NCBI GenBank assembly: GCA_016806645.1
Contig: JACSYO010002116.1
Location: forward strand, 7,305,923 to 7,369,922
Direction: 5' to 3'
DNA: 64,000 nt
From: Ophiodon elongatus
Lineage: Eukaryota; Chordata; Actinopteri; Perciformes; Hexagrammidae
Made by a program: the position numbers and the translations under genes. This document shows positions 11,401-26,400 of this stretch, one piece after another; the first letter of the stretch is position 1, and each line of letters opens with the position of its first letter. Below the pieces are notes generated by a model. The model was not told where the DNA came from, ran no database searches, and saw only the letters and a list, made by a program, of their open reading frames with translations.

Positions 11401-14400
11401 CAGAGAAAATAACTCCAGACGATGCTCAAGTGCTTGTGTTTTTATTAGAATTCTTCATCGTTTTGTGAAATATGCTAGTGACAATAACACGGCGGTTACC
11501 TGCTACCAAATCTGACCTCACAGAAGGGAGATCCTAATTAAAAGTGATGGCTGCTGACGGCATCATATTGCACCTACACATCAAAGTTTGTTTAATGCAA
11601 TTAAGACCGATACTTTTGAGACGCTCGGTTCACTTGTTCCTTTTTATTCTAGCATTTCCAACATGCTCTTTGAAAGTCAAGAACAATAACGGTTTACTTG
11701 GATATCAATTAATTACTGGACTGCAGGAAGACTCATTATTAATGTCTCAAAATCTGCCAAGAAAGAAAATCCTGAGGGAACCCTCTTGATTAGAGGATCT
11801 CAGAGGAGATTGGATATCTATTAGGTAGCACATTACCATACACAGCGGGTGAAATCTCTCAAAACACTTCTTTTAAAAATCCTTAATGAAGCCTGACAAC
11901 TAAAATCCAACTAAGGAGACATCTCAAAGCAGTTTTTCTCTTTCCTTTTGACCGTCGGAATGATGTTTAATGGCTGCGTCGATGTCTAGATTGAGCTCAC
12001 CTTGTCCTTTATGCCCAGCGAACAGCATCAGGTTGTCTTTCACAGCAGACGAATTATTGGCGAGTGTGAACTTCAGCTCGAACTCATAGAAGAAACTGAG
12101 GCTCGGGATGGAGGAATAAGCCACGAAGGAAGTGTAACCAAACTCATCACTTCCACTGAATCTGGCACGAGTTATATTGATGGCTGCAAAACAAACACAT
12201 TCAGAACACCTTTATTTCATATTTGTGTCAAAATTGCGTTGGCTGGTGTATGTGGAGTTCTGTGTCTGTGTGGTTTGAGTTGAACAGGTTGGATTCATTA
12301 TCTCCCTCACAGGTTGCCAAAAGATGGCACTATTGCTACACATTACATATCAGGGGGTTAGTGAAATATTTTCCTTTCTGAATGCTATTAGATGATGACC
12401 TGTTTTCAAACACTATCACCTCTTCAGTCCTTTTCTATTTTCATTAGTAGCTGTTTAGGAAAGGTTCTGGCAAGCACACATTGCTTCATACCCAATGTTC
12501 ACAAGGGTGGCACGACAATCCCAGTGATATTCAATTACAATGTCAAGTTTATTTATTCAGAATGCATGGTTGATTCAATAATGCTCTCTTGTATTCCATC
12601 TCAGCACACCCATCTACTTGATTTTACTCTGGGGATTCAATGTACATTTCCCCACGCTCATTCAAAACTACATGCTGCTGTGTTTTTCTGTTTACACAGC
12701 AGTGAGCATTCAAACAAAAAAACTGCTCTTCTTCAACACCTTGCATATTCTTCTGCAGCCCCAGGCGATGGCTAAGAGGGGTTCAGAGCGCCCCCTCAGC
12801 TCTGTTTGGCTGCTAAATTATTAATAAAGCTAGAAATGCTTCTGTTATCATCCCTCGTCTGGCAGAGCTGTATTTGCCTATTGTTTCACTGAATGAACTG
12901 TAACGGCTACACCTAGCTGCAGTGTGAGTTTGAATTGATCATACACACGATCAACTTTATGCCTTGTAAAAACAACTGAGCTCAGACAACAAACATGTCA
13001 GCCATTAATACCAAATGAAATGACCTTGAGTGTGTTTATAGGAAGCTATTTACTCTGTTCCCTTGATCATACTGTACAAATGAAATAAGTGTCTGAACTG
13101 ATCTATACTGATATCTGCACATTTTAGATGACCAGTAATGAACACAAATGACGTTATTACAAATGTGATATATTGTTTAATATTAAATCAAATTTGATCT
13201 CAGACTTTCTTATCAAAACAGATTTATTTATAAACTTCATCTGAGTGCCTATTAGTATCTGTGTCGTATTACTTATGTACAAGCGGTGCACCAAGAAAAC
13301 ACTGTGTTGGTTTCTAAATGTGTGAGGGTCATGTTGCTCACAGAAGTGAAACCCGAAGTCTAAACTTGAAGCCACCGTTTGTAATGTTGGTATTTAAGCT
13401 CCATTATATTGTGAGGGTTTGTTACCCTGTGATTGTATATGGGACAAGGAGTTAAATCAACACCTCTCTGACACAGTCTCCACAAAAACTGGAATTTGCG
13501 TTGTGATTTTCCTGTAATTTCTCAAATAATACACACCCCCTACATCTTATTCAACAGATACTGTCAGAGTTTATAGTTCCATAATTCAGAATGATCCTGT
13601 AGGCAGGTTTAATCTCATGCAGTAACTATAAGCCTGTGAAAAGGTTTACTTACTATCAGTTACCCTTTGGGTGAGCTGAACAGCATTCATTCAAATTCAC
13701 AAAGGTCTATAATCACATTGTGATGTCGGAGGTGATTGTAATAGTGGATTACAGAGTAAATCTTTAGGTTTCCGTTCCTCTTTCTACTCATTCAACCATC
13801 ACACAGACAGCCACTAGCATTACATTTGACGTGTGAATACAATCAGCAGAAATCATGAGGCATATTGGTATACAGTTGTGTGTTCCTATTTATAGTTTCT
13901 GTTCTGCATCATTGCATAACACAGTGCAGGTAAAATGACCTAGTAGCTGCAGAACATATTAACAAAGAGACTTAAGGAAGGCCTCCGTGAAATGCATCCA
14001 TCTATGGATTATAACGACATACTCTGTCAAATCCCATCACGTAGCATTTCCACGTTGCTAGGTATTTGTGTAATGTGGAGCAAACCAGCAGGAGCGGCAG
14101 AAGAAAAACAGAATGACATTCAGCGCCAGATTGTGATACGCATTCTGAAAAAGATGCATGTATATGATGTGCATCTTAGCTGCCACTGAGCAGCTGAAAA
14201 CAACTCTCCTGAGTTAGAGATACTATGTACGGAAATATAGACTTTTCAAGCTCGGCAAAATGCAAGGTTAACAGGAACTTCACTAAATCAATACTTCACT
14301 GACTACTGATGCTGAATATTACTGCTCAGTGTTCAAGCACAGATGTTAAAACTATTGAAAATGAATTGTATGAAACAATGAAAAGATTGCATTACACTAC

Positions 14401-17400
14401 GGTATGTTTTACAGTTAGCTGTTGATTTTCTGTTTATTTTAAGACTGTGTTAAAACCAAGGTTCATATTATTTTTCTTGCAACATTTTCTCACACCGGTC
14501 ACTTTACGCATCCTGCCTTGACTTGACCATTTTCAAAATGATCAATCACAATTATTCATTATCACAAATTGCAAAGCGATATAAGGTGTATACACTATGA
14601 TTGGGCAAACAAGATGCGGTAGTACTGTACTAGTAATACTGTATATTTCACGTCTGGTGTATTTTCTTCTTTTTGTCTCTATTAAATTATAAACATGAAT
14701 CTTTAACAGGAGGTATAGGCACTTTTTATACAAAGGTAAACCATTACTACTTCTGAGTGAAGTAATTTTAAATATCCATTAATGTTTCATGAGCTGGAGT
14801 CTTGAGGCATTTCAGCATCAATAGCACTTCCTAGTCTCTCCTTTCCTGCACGTTCATAGACCAACCTTATCTACTAAAGTGCACATGGGAACTAAACTAA
14901 ACATCTTCTATTCAGAGAAAAATGTTTCTCTTTTATGTTTACTGCTGGACAAACAACTTTAGAACTTTCTCAAATAAAAGACAACTACCGTACTATCACT
15001 GACAGTATTTAGATAAGGGTACCACATGAGGAAAAGTGCACCAAGTAGCATCCAAAAAAGCCCGGAGAGGCAGGGGACCTTAGAAGTGATCAGTTTTGAC
15101 TCTGATCTTATCTGATGTTATCAGGATTAAATTCAAATGTCAGCCGTATACTTAGTTTGACACTGGAAGGTTAGATTACTCTGTTTGGGATGTGGGTGCA
15201 GAGAGTCTGTCAAGGGCTGTGGCAAACTCAGCGACTCTGCCAAGCATTGGCTGTAGGAGCAGCAGGGTGCTGCTCCTACAGCCAATTTAGTCAAGCAAAA
15301 CCCTTTATTTCTTTGAACCACAATCTGTGAAGCTTCTCTTTCTTATGGTATTACTGTTTGCAATCATAGAATAGACACTTAAATCTGCTCTTGAATGCCT
15401 TTAAAAACAGAAATTTCCATTTTCTACTACTGCTTGGTCATCCTGAACTATTAGCTGTATGCACCTTATTTAACAAGGTTGAGTGAACAGTAAACAAGAG
15501 TCTACAGTCATGTCAGCAGCTCTGTGAAGCTGCAGTGCTTTGAGCTGAACGTCAGCATGCTAGCTTAGTTACAATGACAATGCTAACATGGCACTCTCAT
15601 GTACAATTGTCACCATCTTAGTTTGGGAATGGGACTGTCTGTGTAGCAAGTATTTGATGATTAACCAAGGTATTGGACAAAACAAAACATTTTGACATGT
15701 TAATGGTGCGCGAGGAAAAGCCAGGGGATCGCCAAATTCATAGGAAGTTGGTGAACAGAACTTCATGGATATCTATCTTCAAGTTCTTCAGATTTTTCAG
15801 TCCGAACCAAAGTGGTGGACCAACCCTCTGACATTGCTGTCTCTCGAGCCATGCTGCTGGTGTGGCTAAATACAGCATCACTTTGCAGTCAAATACAACA
15901 CAAGTTGTCCAGTATGGTGTTAATGTATTCTGTTTTCTGCAGATATATTATTTTCAAATTATTGGCGTATTAGTGTAGACTATATGTATTATGGTCTGTT
16001 TTTGTGTTTCAATATGTTGTATAACACAGTATAGCCCGTCGATGATATGTTTCGTGTTTCCATTGTGAGAGAATTGCAAGTCTATTGTAAACTGATCTGA
16101 ACTAGAGTCATAATGCTAACAGTTCAGACATTTTCATTAGCATTGGTTAGCCAGTCAAATCACTTGTTTTATGGCTGGCGAGTTGTGTGATAGAAATAGG
16201 AAGTTATTGTTACTGGCATATTGTGTTATAAGCTAGTCTATTATGAAATGGAAATGAATAATAATAACCACATACAGGCAGAAGTAATAGCAAGCAAACA
16301 TATTGACATTCTGGTAACGTGAGAACACATCAACACCGAGCTGTACAGCCAATTGGACACCGTTATGCTGTGGAGAAAAGTTCATTAGAAAAGTTACTTT
16401 GAGCCACACTGCTGAAAGTGTTGGGAAATGAGATCTTATGAACTAAAAAGAGTCTTTTGTAATATTCAGTAAAGCAGCCGTGAGTTTTGCCTTGATTATC
16501 TGACTATTGCTGGAGGAAGACGTTTCTGCCTTTTCAGCATAATTTTGTTTCATTAATCCCTTTACTTAACAAGAGACTCCAATTTTACCAACCGCTCGGG
16601 GCTCTCATTCACCAACTGTTTTCAGATCGGCGTCGTAATAAAGCTGCTAAATCTACGCGACATCCTCTATCCGCGTGGCGCTGTTCTTCGTAACACTTAC
16701 GTTCCTCACACAGTAGACCTTGTCTTCCGTAGGGGCAGAGACATACGGCCTCCAGGGGAGACTTTGGGATGCACGTGGCTCCATGACCGCAGGGGTTGCG
16801 CTCGCAAGCATCGAACTGGCACAGCCGGCCGGTGTAAAGCGGGGGGCACTCGCAGAACCAGTCCTCGGCATCACTAAACGAGTAGACATAGAGGGAGAGA
16901 TCGTTAGGCCAGAGGTGAAAATGGACCATGACATTGCAGCACGTCCAGATGCTTTACAAGCTCACACAGAGGCCGGCAAAACAGGGAGATAATGATAAAA
17001 CACCCTGTGCTGCATGAACGGTTTGAAAAGACGCTGAGAGTAAATGTGTCCAGCCCGGTGGAATACATGTGATATATGAGATCAGATGAAACACAAGCAT
17101 TTGAGTGGACGTGTGGATAGTGGTAGCTGCTGCAGAGGCAGCAATTACTTTGCGTGTCTTTTGGTAAAGATAAACACACGCAGCCTGAAAAATAACAGCA
17201 GAAAGCAGACGATTAGTAGCCTGTCAGAAAACTTATAACCAGAAATTCTACAAGATTTTGGATGTCTTCGTTCCTCGATTTATATGCGTGCGCTTCCCTC
17301 TCTAGGCAAGAAGAGGAAGGTGATCTAGCATGCAAAGTAACATCCAGACAGGGTCTTTCTAAAAGGCCCTAAGATGTGCACAACTTTGAAAGGTATATTA

Positions 17401-20400
17401 TCACATGGAGGAAGCATTGGTGGGGTTCCAAATCTATAAATTAATAATGCGTTTTGAGCAGCAGCACTGCAGGATACATTTTGCTCATTGAGAAACTGGC
17501 TTCTTAAAATTAAATATTTACATTCTGTCACTGGAGTTGAGCATTGTTAGATATGGCTCTATTGAAGTACAAAAGGGTGATTGTATAATACAGTATAAAT
17601 ATCTAGTGTATGATTATTAAAAGGCTCCTAATGTCAATTCCGAGACATTTTAAGGCATAATACACAGCTACACACTGTCGCTGCCAATTGTGACTGTTAT
17701 TTTCAAAATAACAATCACACACGCGTTGAACTGAACAGGCTTTGTCATTTGTATAATCTTTGGCAACCTGCAAGAGGAAGAATCAAATATAGGATGTAGC
17801 ACCTCCTGGTGCAGTCGCAACGTTTCAATGCTTTGAGTGGAGCTAATGTGTCCCCTGCATTGTCAGTTGGTGTTTATTTTTAAATGTTGGTGGCACACAG
17901 ATTGTGTGGGGTTTCCTCCACATCCTCCAGTTCCCTACGCCAGTCAAACACGCAGGATGAGTAAATTACTGGTAGGTGTTAATGTAAGTATGAATATGTT
18001 TGTCTGTCCGCTATGAAGCTGCAGTTTATCCAGGGCTCCGATACTCCAGCCTGCACAGAATAAGATAGTATAGAAAAAAAAGATGGATGGATACACAAAT
18101 TAAATAATTTTTCTTCCTAGTTGGAGAAAACTTTTTCACGGATGATTTCTTACATGATAAAAATGTAAACATGAATAACTTTACAAGTAAGCTACTATAG
18201 AAACATAATCTCTATAACATATTCTGCTGATGTGATATCACTCCTGCTCAAGATTGATACAAAATTAGATCATGTTCACAAATTCTGAATTAACTGCCAC
18301 ATTTCAAAGGCAAGCTATTCATGCTTCTCTGTGGACTAATTTCTACAAAGAGCTTTTGGGGGTTTAGTTGAGGATATTCTTATTAGAAAAAAAGATAATA
18401 AAAAAATAAATAAAATTGAAAGCAGCATACAATCAACAGGACAGATAAGAATCAGTTGAGCAAGTTCTGCCCGGCATAATGTTTGTGTTTGCAAGAGATA
18501 CACATATCTTTAAGTCTTCATAGAACAGATTTAATCCTGAAACAAATGGAAAAACAAAACCACATATATGGTAATATAAGGGAAGATAAACCATGAAAGA
18601 TTAATTGTGAAATGACTTGTATATACGCACTTAAAACAGGCAGCAGATATTTCTGGATCGAAACAGGTAAAGTGTGTAGATAGAAGACGCAAAGGAGGAT
18701 ATTTGAAAGCACTTGAGTTTTAATTGGCGCAATCAAATAACGCAATCTGTGGGATGACAAAAGGTTATTTTAATTTAACTGAGGCAATCATTTTGATTAT
18801 GTAATTGTTGTAATGTTTGCAGACCCATTTGAATATGTTAATCACAATGAAGTTGGTGCTAGTCGTATCTCACGACATTCAAAGACTGCACCGCTGCAGC
18901 ACACAGGTTGGATAAAATATTAAGGAAGACTACATTTTTAATCTAATGAGTACCAGACAAAATTATGAATAATTGACCAGTTAGTTTATGATATCCCTGT
19001 CAGCAAGGACAATAAGCTGTGCGGCCATATACATTTCTCAAATTCCCTCCCTTGTAAGTTATTTACAGAACACTTCTTTCAAGTGCTTGTTGGTATTCAA
19101 ATACACTTCTACAGTAAGACCCTGATGAGGCTCTGCTGCCACGGCAGTCTTCAGTTCTCGGGTTGAAAGCGTTTAGCCCACTTCATCCTTTGTTAAAATA
19201 AAAAGAGACCTCTGTGTTTTGCGGATTTTATTTATAGAGAAGAACTGCTTTGGTACTGAAACGCTATTTGCTTTCCAGTATTGTAAACAGCCAATTGGAC
19301 ACCGTTATGCTAGAAACACTGTAATTCTTGGTGGGTGGGAGGGGAAATCATCTGAAAGAAGGCTGGTTCCTCACTAAATTATTTGTCATCGGAATTTCAA
19401 TATGAGCAGAGGGATGAAGTGGCATTTACCTGACGCACTCAGGCTCCGGTTTTAACAGACAGCTGTTCGATATTTCAATGACCTCTTCCAGGCACTCTTA
19501 CAAACATTTCATTGTCGGTGAAGAAGGGGTGAGCCTCCATCACACAGTCTTTTGAAACATGCTGCCATAAAAAAAGCATACTTTAGATGATACTTGAAAT
19601 GAAATCCTTATAGAAAGAAGGAATGAAGCACGAGGGTACATTTCTCAAGGGATCAGATAGTATTTTCTAAGGTCCGACCTGGAACAGAAAGCTGTGCTTT
19701 TCTAAAACACCTTTAAAATATACTATCATGTTTAAACGCTACACTTTTCAAATGTGCCAGTGTATTTATTCAAGGCGTTTATTTTACTTTTCTGAACTAA
19801 AAAAAAAAAAGGAAAAAAACCTTACCATACCCTACAAAACACTCCCGTTTAATAAACTGCACTGCCCCATGTCTCGGAAGTAAAATTGTGTTACAATGAT
19901 TTAACATTTCTTCACTTACATGAATTCATATGAGATAAAATGTATTCGCTTCAGACTTGAGTAAGAATCAGCTGTCCTCTACTTAGACTGCATGCTGTTA
20001 TGTAGCACTATCACTGGTCTTCTCTCTCACTAACTCACCAGCAAGCTGTCATCGGGCCAAATGTTCCAGCTACTTCTATGAAACAGACGTAGCAATCGCA
20101 AAGACAAAAATTATGCAAGATGTTGAGCTGTATTATTGTTGGAACCAAAACTGAAATAGGATTTAAAAGATGGAGGGAGCCCAAAAAAAAAAATCAGCTC
20201 AAACTATCACTGACGACGGGGTGCGAGACAAAAAACAAGTCTGAAAGGAAACGAAATACGGCTATTAAATGAAAAATGGTGAGAACGTTGAATACTGGCT
20301 TGTGCTGGATGAATAATATAACATGACAATCACAATGTGTTCCACAAAAAACATCTGCAGATGATGGCTTCATTAACGTGTGCCTGTACGCACGCATGTA

Positions 20401-23400
20401 CGCACGCACGCACACACACACTGATATGACAGAATAATATTTTGCCTTATCATGTTACTTACTTATATTGCAGTAAAGAGATTTTTTTTGCAGATAGCCG
20501 TATGTCTACTGATGACCTAGAAATACCATTGTAGACACGTTGGTATGATAATTACATGTTTAGATTTTACAAAGGTCAAAAAATATTTATTTTGTAACTA
20601 ATGAATTTTGAGACATAAAAAAAAATCAGATGTGCTATTCTACAGGCCTTATTCAATCAAATCTCATGAAGCTGGTTATCAAAACAACACGTATAAAGTT
20701 GGGCTCACTGTTCAACTTGTTGACATGTTCTTTCATTACCATTATTTTTAAATTAATCCCATGCACTGTCCTCACTGCAGCACCAAATGTGTATCCATCC
20801 GCAGCTGAAAATAGTCCCCTGACAACTTTTAATAGTAAAACTATATTACCCCTCTCTGAAGATGTACGTCTCCACTAAGAACCAGTAGCCTTGGGGCTGA
20901 TTGCCACAGACAGTTTAGGGAAATTGGAAAGCACTGTGAGACTGACTTTTGTATAGCATTTGGTCTTTTCATGGCATTTGTTGACAATAAGAAAAATAAT
21001 AAATACCACCATCCTTTAGAAGTACCCTTGAGATCATCCAGATTATTTTCAGTTACCATTATTTATATTCAGTACTGTCCTTATGGGGCAGTGCAGCATG
21101 TTTATGGACACAAATTGAAACTTTTCCTAAGACACCAGAATAACATATTTGAAAACAGAAATCCATCGGCATATTGTCCTTTTGTTGTACTGTATTTAGT
21201 TGTACTCTAATAGAAAAAATAAAAAGCAAAAGCATTTCTTGTTCCTGTATTTTTTCATACCGAGTCACGTGACATTTGTCCCCATGTCTTTTTAATACTT
21301 AGAATTATTATCAGCTACTTCTAAGTATGTCAAGGTTACACAGTAACTCATTTTTAAACAAGAAAATGTCTATGTATAAAAATAATGGCCAATTTGGCCA
21401 AAAAACACTATCGCACAGTTCGTTTTGAAAGCACTCGTCCTCCAAAATTCAATGACACAATGGAATAAACTCTGTAATGAGGAAGTTTTCTCTGGAAATA
21501 TACTTTAGGGACTGCTAACGCACATGGGATGATAGCTATGTTTGTTTCTCATGGTGAATTAAAATAATTGTTTCTTGGACCTTGAATTATTTTATAGGTA
21601 CTTTGAAACAAGTATAGCTGGAGCTCTGATTAAGTTAAAATTGGTTTCACTTGCTTTGTGAAGAACGCTCGCAGGCAGTAAAATGGAGTACTGGGAGAAT
21701 TCACTGTGGAGGTTCGTGTGTCGCCGGAGCTGGACCATCACAGAATGAGCAAGGCACCATCTCTACTGCAGCCAATTAGCAGAAGTAGCACTGACTACAT
21801 GATTTCTGCTCTGCGTCAGTGTGAGAGCAGATGTCCATTCTCTCCTCAGTAACAAATGTGGATCCATTTAAGCAATTTACTTCAATGAGGATATCACGTT
21901 AGGTCACATTCTGATAAAAACTTTAAAACAGCCATACTATTTTTACATTAACAATGAGTGTGTGTGTGAAAGGTGTCAGTATTAGTGAGTATTAGTGACA
22001 AATTAGTGAGTATTAGTGACAAACCCACATAGAAGTATTACCCGGCTCTGCAGTACCCTCAGCATTTCAGTGTCTTTCAGCTAATCCCTTTTGGTTGGCC
22101 CACAAATATACTCTTTTGGCTTACTCTCACCACTCTCATGATCTCTATATACTACCTGCTCAACACCAAAAAAAAAAAGACAAAGAAAAAGAAAGACTGT
22201 GAACTTAGTGGAGTATTTAGCAGCTAAAAAGCAATACCTTTTGGTAGAGACCAAAAACAGAGCTAAAAAGAGAGTGAATATTGGATGTTATCACGTCTCC
22301 AAATGACTGCTTATACAATTATAAAGAAACAAGAAACTGAACATTGCTGGGTGCAATATAGATGGTTTGAATTCCTAGTCCCCATGCCATAACCACAGAC
22401 ACCCTGCAGGTTATGGCCACCTGCTCCAACACTTGCAACCCTCACAAATGCGTAAAGCATAATACATGCTTAAGTCTCTTCACACCACACCCACTATGAC
22501 TGGTCACAGGTACATCTGTGTATCTGTATGCAGATTATACAGGGAGTGTGCAGTTATATATATTTTTCTCCAATTTTCTAATTGGGAGATAACATGTTGG
22601 ATTTCATAACTAACTGTCTGGCTGTATAAATACAACTGTTAATTTTCCTGAAATAATCTTTTCTTATTTCCAGAGTTCTTATTTGTTACAGAGCGACTGC
22701 AAGGTACTTACACTATGGATGTTTGTGTCTTGGAAACCATTTCCACTTTAATATTTCCATCTGCTGTATATGCAGTCACTCTAATGACATGGTCTCAACA
22801 ACCTGCAGCTGAGGTTTATAAATTACACAGATATCCGGCATTACAGAGCTGACACTGAAGAACAAGAAGGCCGTAGTCCTTACAGTAGGCCCTAAGAGCC
22901 CAGCTTTTCCCATTTTCCCCACTTAAATACCTAATATTTATGTTACACCCGACAACCACAAGCCATTATCCTCTTAGGTTTAATATTGATATATCTACAT
23001 GCCTAAGTGAACAGAAAACCACATGAAAAGAAGACGGCGCCAATATCAGTCCAACTGAACCCTCAATCAAAATCCTTTTTCATCCTATTATGTTGTGACA
23101 GTGCAATCCGGGGCAACTAACTGAATGAAGAGAACTCTATGCACTCCCGATGACCCCTGCATGCTGTGTGGTTCAAGAGGACACTGCATTAACACATATT
23201 CATCACACAGATAATTGCAAGGTGCACTCTTTCGAACATGACAAGCCAATGTGACCACGATGCCACGACTCTTAATTGGTATGCTTAGAGCCATTCCTAT
23301 TCCAATATTATCGGTGCCCCTTTTCATTTCCTGTTTAATAAAAGCAACTGTTAATTGACAGTGTCATAACACAATGAAGAAGACATTTAGGAGCTCTTTT

Positions 23401-26400
23401 CTGGATTACCTCAGGTGAAAGAGCATCGTATGCAATTAATGCATACTTAGAAAGACAGTCAAAATTGCTGGTAAGTGGGGTGTGATGGCAGTCTGATGAG
23501 CTGTACTAGATAAAGATGAAGGGAGAACGGATCCTCACATATTTGGCCCGTGGAGTGCCTTTACTGGGCAATGAAAATACTGTAGATTTATAGAAAGAAG
23601 TTGGAAGGAACAGGAGATGACTAACTTTCTCCTTTCATGTACTGCTACTCAAGGAATTTGTCTCACCCTTCTTTTAGTAGATCATCTGAAGATTTAAGTA
23701 ACTGACCAGGAATCATTACATGTTTCTGTGTAAAATCAATGTGATGTAAGAACAAAAATCATTGTTTTAACTCACAAAGGCTCCATCCTCTTCTGGACTC
23801 CGGAAGTAATACTCTACTCACGTTGGGAGCACGCGTTGGCCTTGTGAAAACTTGCATAATCGTAGCCGGCCAATCAGGCCGTGCCTACCCGGATAGGCGG
23901 CTGCACATGCAGCGCCTGAAGAGGTGGTTTGCCAGCCTCGGCTTGGAGGGGGGAGGGGGGAGGGGGGAGAGGGGAGGGTCTCATTCAAGACAGCTTTGCT
24001 GCCCGCACTGACCTCAGCTAAAAGAGTGTGTGAACCAAGCGCTCTGTCAATGCACCCAAGGTGCTTGTTGCTTCGTGGTGACCGCAGCGGGGATACCCTC
24101 AGACCAAAAAAAGTCCTTGTTCCCAAAACACTTAAGGAGTTAATTCAAGTCGAGAGATATACAGCTGGATTCTTTTTGTCTTCCACCCCATGCGGGGAAC
24201 AGGGAGGCGTTACATCTGCTTGCCCAGGTTGTGCGTTGGCATGTTATCTTGAAAGTAGTGCTCCCATCAGACGCACTGTACAGCTGTTTGTGCACTTCCT
24301 ACATGTTTCCATTGCTTCTTGATGACCTGGAGAATGTGGTGTGCAGGGTGTGTACTGCCTGTCTTTTAGACCACTGCAAGACTAGGACATGGCTCTACCT
24401 AGTTCAGTGGTGTACTAACTGGGTTGTCTGGGGCCGCCTACTTCTCAGGTGTGGATCAGTGTGGTTGGGTCGATGTTATGTCGCGCCATAGTGTGCATTT
24501 ATCGGACTCCACCCATAGAGTCCAGCAGAGGGCAGGGCCTGTGTGAGTTCAAACAAAAGTTACTATAATGTAACCCTAGTTCTATCAGTAACAGATGGAG
24601 TACTCTACCAAGAGGGCCCTGTCACTCCTACACCAATCGCTGAATAGGGTGTAGACTAGCTGACAGCGTTGTGTGCTACCATGCGTACTGTGGGGTCTGC
24701 ACGTATTTGTGTAGGCACAACTCAATTGGACTGCTAAGCTTTTGCAAAATTTCAGTGGATAAATGCATGTTTGTGATTGGAGGAGAGTATTACCCATAGA
24801 GTCCAGTAGAGGGTACTGTCTGTGCATTTAGAACTAGGGCTAACATATTATGAATTTTATTACAATGTACATATTCATATGTCAATGTATTTTTTTGGAA
24901 ATAAATGGAACACATAACTACATTTAACTTCCAATGTAGATAAACTATCTGAAATTACAAAAATAAAAAAGCATGGCATCAAATAGTCAATAATCAAGCA
25001 AAACTTGATTGTTTGCTGCTTAAGGGCCAAAGAGCAGAAATAAAAGCTGTAATCCTCTTTTAGGTTGTCATTCAGAATGTGATAGCAATCAGTTGCTTAC
25101 TTAGCAATGCAGCACACATGTTACACAGTAGCATTCATTTGTGGTATCCAGTTTATATAGGAATGTCCAATGTTCGTTTTAGCTTGCCATTAACTTCTGA
25201 GGGAATTGTCTGGCTATCCAGCAGTTTTCACAAACACATATATATATACATTTTTAAGATAAGAAACTGCTGAAGGGCCATTTTAGCAAGATGTTTTATT
25301 ATCTGTATTACAATTCCACCATTTGTTGCAATTAACAATCAATTTATAGATATAGAGTTTTAGTCCTATACTTCACTTCTTCACATACTACTTACTAAGC
25401 CTTGAGTAGGCCAACATTGAAACTAGTCCAATGTAGATGATATAAGATTGACAACTGAACAGTTCTGCGTTTAGAAATGGTTTGGTCCAGGGAAGAGGAG
25501 CTGTTGCCAAAACTGTCATTTTACTAGCTGGCTGACTGGGTTAGTGTTGGCTCAGAGCTCCCCTCGCACAGCCATAGCTCCATTCATGTTTTTAGAGATT
25601 GGGGAAAACAATTTAAACTGGAATATATATCCCTACAATGGAAACACTCTGTCCGCTCTGACTGTCCTCCTTCATACTGAATCACATGGCCATGAGGAAA
25701 CAGCAGGTCTAACATGGAGATGTAATGACTCCGTCATTCATACTAAAACAATGTTCACAACCTTTTTGTTTATAGCATACACATATCCAGTGAACACTCC
25801 TTTCTTTTGTTTGGCACATGATAGGATTTAACACTATTTTAAATCAGCTGCAATTCACCTAATTTCTGGAGTAATTTCTTGCATGTTATGTGTTATTACA
25901 GAATGAAATTGAATTAGAGAAAGTGTATTTTATATTTCTTAATGGCTTCCAAGTTCAAAAGGTAGTTCAGTACTTTTTTTATTGGTGTAAAAGGGGACCT
26001 CGTACCTGACACAAGTTCCTCCGTTACGACAGGGAAGGTGTTGGCATACAGGCGGGTCACAATCCTTGATGTTTCGCCCTCTCACTGCCTCACCCACCAG
26101 GTAAATCTCTTTTGAGTTGACCTGAAGTTCCCGGATACAGCCAATGAATCTCCTCGCTCCCTTTCCACTCCCGTCATGCATCTCCCACTGGGACGAAACA
26201 TCCCCAAGAAATATGGGTCCAAAGCCTCCCTGCAAAAAATGGTGGAAAGCCAGTGATCAGTGTTATCATTTAGTAGATCTCACTAAATCATACAAAATAT
26301 GTCTTTATTCAAGTACGAGCTGTGCAACTAAAAACTGGTCCTCAATATCACTGTGTGTGAAAATATTATTATTACATTACCAGGACCTTACTATATATTA

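Larger units (their letters stand above)
12184..16700 (-). other. eys: eys intron
   Basis: AT-rich intron without coding signal. It contains a perfect 19-bp hairpin at 15246-15286 and one member of an exact 25-bp duplicate at 16345-16369. Confidence 0.65.
16874..26005 (-). other. eys: eys intron (9.1 kb)
   Basis: Holds old repeat fragments at 17870-18092 and 22193-22300, the duplicate 25-mer at 19287, a CA/CG microsatellite near 20391, a small tandem repeat at 21979-22025, and a GC-rich repeat complex at 23797-24842. No host gene seen. Confidence 0.65.

Noticed and set aside
12392..12824. 127-codon plus frame
   Set aside because: Chance frame in intron DNA without any motif.
15246..15286. 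microRNA precursor
   Set aside because: The 3-base loop and 19-bp stem are too short for a typical Drosha substrate; kept only as a hairpin.
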